This document shows, piece by piece, positions 32,196 to 34,997 of a DNA stretch of 34,997 nucleotides. The notes below the pieces were generated by a model. That model had not been told where the DNA came from, made no database searches, and saw nothing but the letters and a program-made list of their open reading frames with translations. Each line of letters starts with the position of its first letter. Within the stretch, counting starts at the first letter, position 1. The translations under genes were made by a program, and so were the position numbers. Source of the DNA: Acidobacteriota bacterium (GTDB lineage Bacteria; Acidobacteriota; Terriglobia; Terriglobales; Acidobacteriaceae); the NCBI GenBank assembly GCA_013285705.1, contig JABDHA010000029.1, positions 1 through 34,997 on the forward strand, given 5' to 3'.

Positions 32196-34997
32196 TCAAT
32201 AAATCAGCTTCAAGGAAAATTGAATCTGCCGCGAGGTCCCTGCCGTTTTGCTGATCACGCCAAAACCAGAGCCTTTGATCGTGTTCGTCGGCAATCCCAT
32301 GTTCACAATGTTGAACAGGTTGAAAAACTCCGCGCGAAACTGGAGATCGACCAGCTCGCTTCCGCTCTTGCGTGTGCCAAAGGGTGTGTCCTTGATCAAA
32401 GCAAAGTCGTAGTTATAGTAAGCAGGTCCGCGAAATGAATTGCGTGATAAGGTCCCAAAGCGTCCACTGTTCGGCCCGGTCCCTCCGGGCACGTTAATCG
32501 GAATAGAGAAATATGACGCGTTCGCCGCGCCCAATCCAAAATAGTCCTCGCGTACCTTGCGCGCCGTCGACAAGTGCGGCTTCGCAATGGGGTCAGGCCG
32601 ATCCGTTCCGTTCGATCCCGCTCCCGTCTGCTGCACTCCGGAATAGACGGTAAAGACTGAACCGCTGGTAATCGTCGAGATGCTCAGCAACTCCCAGCCC
32701 TTCGTGGCCTTTTTACTGACAGGCTGCAGAAACCCCGCGCTGTCCAGATGCAGATCCTGCGCCACGCTCAGACTAAAGGAGTTCGCCACATCGAAGCTCG
32801 ACGGCCCCTTTTCTGCATGCGTATTAAATGGGTCCTGCGGAATGACCTGTGACACGGCGCCTGTCGAACCCGTACCACCGCCGAGCACCCCGCTCGTGTC
32901 ATCGATCGCTTTCGACCAGGTATAGCTAGCCTGCACGCCCGGGCCGCCATGTGGAAACGTACCCTGCAGCGAAGTCTGCAGCGCGTTATACGAAGAGTGC
33001 GCCGTGTCATCTATAACCGACTCCACACCGAAGCCGCCAATCACATTTCCGTTGCCGTCAAATTGCGTGTGCGGCGCAAATTCCGGGCTCGCCCCCGGAT
33101 AGGCATTCGGAAAAGTCATCCGTGGCAACTTCACGCCCGTCGTGCCCACGTAGCCTACATCGGCCGTAAGGTTCCCGAACTGCCGCTCCAGTCCAAGCGT
33201 CCACGTTCCAAGGTAGCCGTTACCGAATTTCCGGTCGATGCCTCCCAGATTCAACGCCGTAATCTGATGGCCCGGCGTCAACGCTGCCATGTCCTGCTCG
33301 TAACGATCCACATCAAACACCGTATTCGGCGCCACCTTCTTCGTATCGTTGCTGGCAAAGATATCCTGACCCGTCGGAGTGTAAGCGCGCGGCAGCACGT
33401 CAGGCGTAATCTGAAAGCCGTAGTGGAACTGCGCGCCCTGCGTTGCGCTCAGATGCGGATAGATCACAAACGGTGTCGAACCGGTCAGCGAATTATCCTG
33501 CCAGATATTCGGTGGAATCGTCGTGATGGCACCGCCCACGCGCACATGCAGTTTCTCCATGGCGCGCCAGTCTAATTGCACACGTGGGCCAAAGCCGTCA
33601 TAGTTCGTCTGATACCCCGGCTGCGGGTTCACAACAAACTCCTGCTGATTGCCGTTCATCAAAAAGCTCGATGTCCGCTTCGCCCGCTCTGTAATCGGCG
33701 TATAGACCTCATAGCGCAGGCCGTAATCCAGCACAAAACGATCGTTGAGCTTCCACGTGTCCTGCATATAAAGCGAAAAGTTGTTACGGTTAATCGCAGC
33801 CGGACCGATGTGGTAGCCATTGGAAAAGTACGGTGGCGCCACGGCCACGTTATAAGAAAACGGGCTCCCCGTCAGCAGCCCCGAAAGCGTATCCGGCAGC
33901 GGATCGCCCGGATGAATATCGTGCGTACCGCTCTGCGAACGAATCTCGACCGGCGAATATGCCGTGCCGCCGCCAAAGTCATATTCGCCGTTCACGCTTG
34001 TGCCAAAGTACGTCGTATCGCGGTTCAGGCGAATCTCGCCGCCAAATTTCCACGCGTGCCTTCCAGCAATGTAAGAAAAATTCTGCCGCGCCTGAAAAAG
34101 ATTGCCAAACGCTGACATCACTGAACCAGCAGCAGAGTTGAAAGCCTCAAATAATCCGTCGTTGAACTTCACCGCTGGGTCCGTGTGATTCGGCGTCGGA
34201 AACTGCGGCGTCGTCCGTGTAAAGCTGATCGAAGAATCAAACGAATACTGCGGCGAAACCGTTCGCGTGTACGTCACCACGCCATTGCGCTGATGGTCCA
34301 CATATTCCACGCCGAAGCTGTGGTCAATCGCCGTCTGGTCAGGATTGGTCGTCGGCCCGGAAAGATTATCCCAGTTAAAGCGCACAAACAGTTGCGATTT
34401 TTTATCGACCTTCTGATCGATGCGAATCGAGAACTGATTCGCATTCGTATAGACCTTGGACGAAATCGCGTACGTGTGCAACCCATACGCGCCCTGCGGA
34501 TAATTCGGCAGCGGATACCGCGCCAGCACCTGCGCAATCTGATCATCCACCGGCACAAAGAGCGTATCGCCAGGAAACGCGCTCGTATCGTTCCCGATCC
34601 GCTCCTCCGCGGTCGGCACAGCCAGCACCTGGGTCGTGCCCAGCACCTGCCGGAAGCCTTGATACTGCCCAAAATAAAATGTCTTACCCGCGCCATTGTA
34701 GACATGCGGAATGATCACCGGGCCGCCATTCGTAAACCCAAACTCATTGCGCCGGAAGGGAGGAATTCTACCCGGCTCGGCAATCGAAGCGTGATCGAAA
34801 TAGTTCCGCGCGTCGAGCGCCGAATTGCGTAGAAACTCGAACACCGACCCGTGAAAACCGCTCTTACCCGACCGCGTAACGATGTTCGTAAAGCCTGCTG
34901 CGCCGCGCCCAATCTCTGCCGGCATCCATCCGGAGCTCGATTGAATCTCCTCGACCGCATCCACATTGAAATTAGTGAATGTGCCGCCGCCCATCTC
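32196..34997 (-). CDS. TonB-dependent receptor, Oar-like (C-terminal part, cut by window edge)
   Basis: The frame is open to the right edge, so the signal peptide, the regulatory-like domain and part of the plug are missing. The visible 930 residues begin in the plug (VDAVEEIQSSSGWMPAEIGR, then GAAGFTNIVTRSGKSGFHGS). This part aligns with the equivalent part of the receptor at 1-875 (FSAEFGHSAGGVMNASIKSG). The barrel follows with many alternating beta-strands (RNEFGFTNGGPVIIP, LYMQDTWKLNDRFVLDYGLR, NAYPGASPEF) and ends in FSLKLIY, a typical outer-membrane C-terminus with a terminal aromatic residue. Such receptors are expected to import large substrates. It ends about 150 bp before the divergently controlled efflux operon on the same strand, and nothing links the two functionally. 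Confidence 0.92.
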   Translation of the reverse strand, partial: EMGGGTFTNFNVDAVEEIQSSSGWMPAEIGRGAAGFTNIVTRSGKSGFHGSVFEFLRNSALDARNYFDHASIAEPGRIPPFRRNEFGFTNGGPVIIPHVYNGAGKTFYFGQYQGFRQVLGTTQVLAVPTAEERIGNDTSAFPGDTLFVPVDDQIAQVLARYPLPNYPQGAYGLHTYAISSKVYTNANQFSIRIDQKVDKKSQLFVRFNWDNLSGPTTNPDQTAIDHSFGVEYVDHQRNGVVTYTRTVSPQYSFDSSISFTRTTPQFPTPNHTDPAVKFNDGLFEAFNSAAGSVMSAFGNLFQARQNFSYIAGRHAWKFGGEIRLNRDTTYFGTSVNGEYDFGGGTAYSPVEIRSQSGTHDIHPGDPLPDTLSGLLTGSPFSYNVAVAPPYFSNGYHIGPAAINRNNFSLYMQDTWKLNDRFVLDYGLRYEVYTPITERAKRTSSFLMNGNQQEFVVNPQPGYQTNYDGFGPRVQLDWRAMEKLHVRVGGAITTIPPNIWQDNSLTGSTPFVIYPHLSATQGAQFHYGFQITPDVLPRAYTPTGQDIFASNDTKKVAPNTVFDVDRYEQDMAALTPGHQITALNLGGIDRKFGNGYLGTWTLGLERQFGNLTADVGYVGTTGVKLPRMTFPNAYPGASPEFAPHTQFDGNGNVIGGFGVESVIDDTAHSSYNALQTSLQGTFPHGGPGVQASYTWSKAIDDTSGVLGGGTGSTGAVSQVIPQDPFNTHAEKGPSSFDVANSFSLSVAQDLHLDSAGFLQPVSKKATKGWELLSISTITSGSVFTVYSGVQQTGAGSNGTDRPDPIAKPHLSTARKVREDYFGLGAANASYFSIPINVPGGTGPNSGRFGTLSRNSFRGPAYYNYDFALIKDTPFGTRKSGSELVDLQFRAEFFNLFNIVNMGLPTNTIKGSGFGVISKTAGTSRQIQFSLKLIY

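Noticed and set aside
33576..34832. Arg-rich plus-strand open frames opposite the right-hand receptor
   Set aside because: Extreme Arg/His/Ile composition, no domain, and antisense to an intact receptor barrel.
1..34997. CRISPR arrays, tRNA/rRNA genes, insertion sequences, phage genes
   Set aside because: None seen: no regularly spaced repeats, no transposase or integrase motifs, and no cloverleaf-like sequence in the intergenic regions.

Overview
The window looks like chromosomal DNA of a GC-rich (high 50s %, by eye) heterotrophic acidobacterium, most likely family Acidobacteriaceae. The reasons are two very large Oar-like TonB-dependent receptors with a carboxypeptidase-regulatory-like N-terminal domain, a DUF5107/TPR protein, GH97 and GH95 glycosidases, a DUF4953-type zinc metalloprotease, and a HlyD/ABC/TolC/sigma-54 regulator operon of a kind frequent in that phylum. 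This placement is inferred from gene content; no rRNA or tRNA gene is present.

Left part (1-11888): a glycan-utilisation locus. A TonB-dependent receptor (minus, cut by the left edge) is divergent from a DUF5107-TPR protein followed without a gap by an MFS sugar porter. Then come a secreted GH97 alpha-galactosidase/alpha-glucosidase, a convergent LacI-family regulator, and a Tat-exported GH95 alpha-L-fucosidase-like enzyme. Three promoters (receptor, DUF5107-MFS, GH97) share one layout: TTGACA, an 18-bp spacer, a -10-like hexamer, then 7-9 bp later a 14-bp palindrome of the type TAACGTACACGTTA. The receptor leader carries a second, different palindrome (AATGAAACCGATTTCATT) of classical LacI type. 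This reads as a small regulon in which outer-membrane uptake, inner-membrane uptake and hydrolysis are repressed together.

Middle (11933-24059): mostly metabolic and housekeeping genes. These are poxB (pyruvate:quinone oxidoreductase), an unrecognised secreted protein, cyaY (frataxin) with a WaaE/KdtX-like glycosyltransferase, a secreted zinc metalloprotease, an acyl-CoA mutase large subunit whose specificity residues look like isobutyryl-CoA mutase rather than methylmalonyl-CoA mutase, a second LacI regulator preceded by a perfect palindrome, an aldo/keto reductase with a perfect 12-bp hairpin inside its 5' coding region, and homoserine dehydrogenase with a leader able to form alternative hairpins.

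Right part (24144-32062, all minus): an apparent operon reading periplasmic adaptor, ABC ATPase, a 209-bp gap with a repeat-like element, a second ABC ATPase, TolC-family outer-membrane factor, sigma-54 response regulator, histidine kinase. No permease gene is present. Upstream of the adaptor lie two 11-bp direct repeats 20 bp apart (one within the palindrome TGTCC-N6-GGACA) and a GG-N10-GC sigma-54-like promoter. This suggests that the operon's own NtrC-type activator drives it. A second Oar-like TonB-dependent receptor (minus) runs off the right edge.
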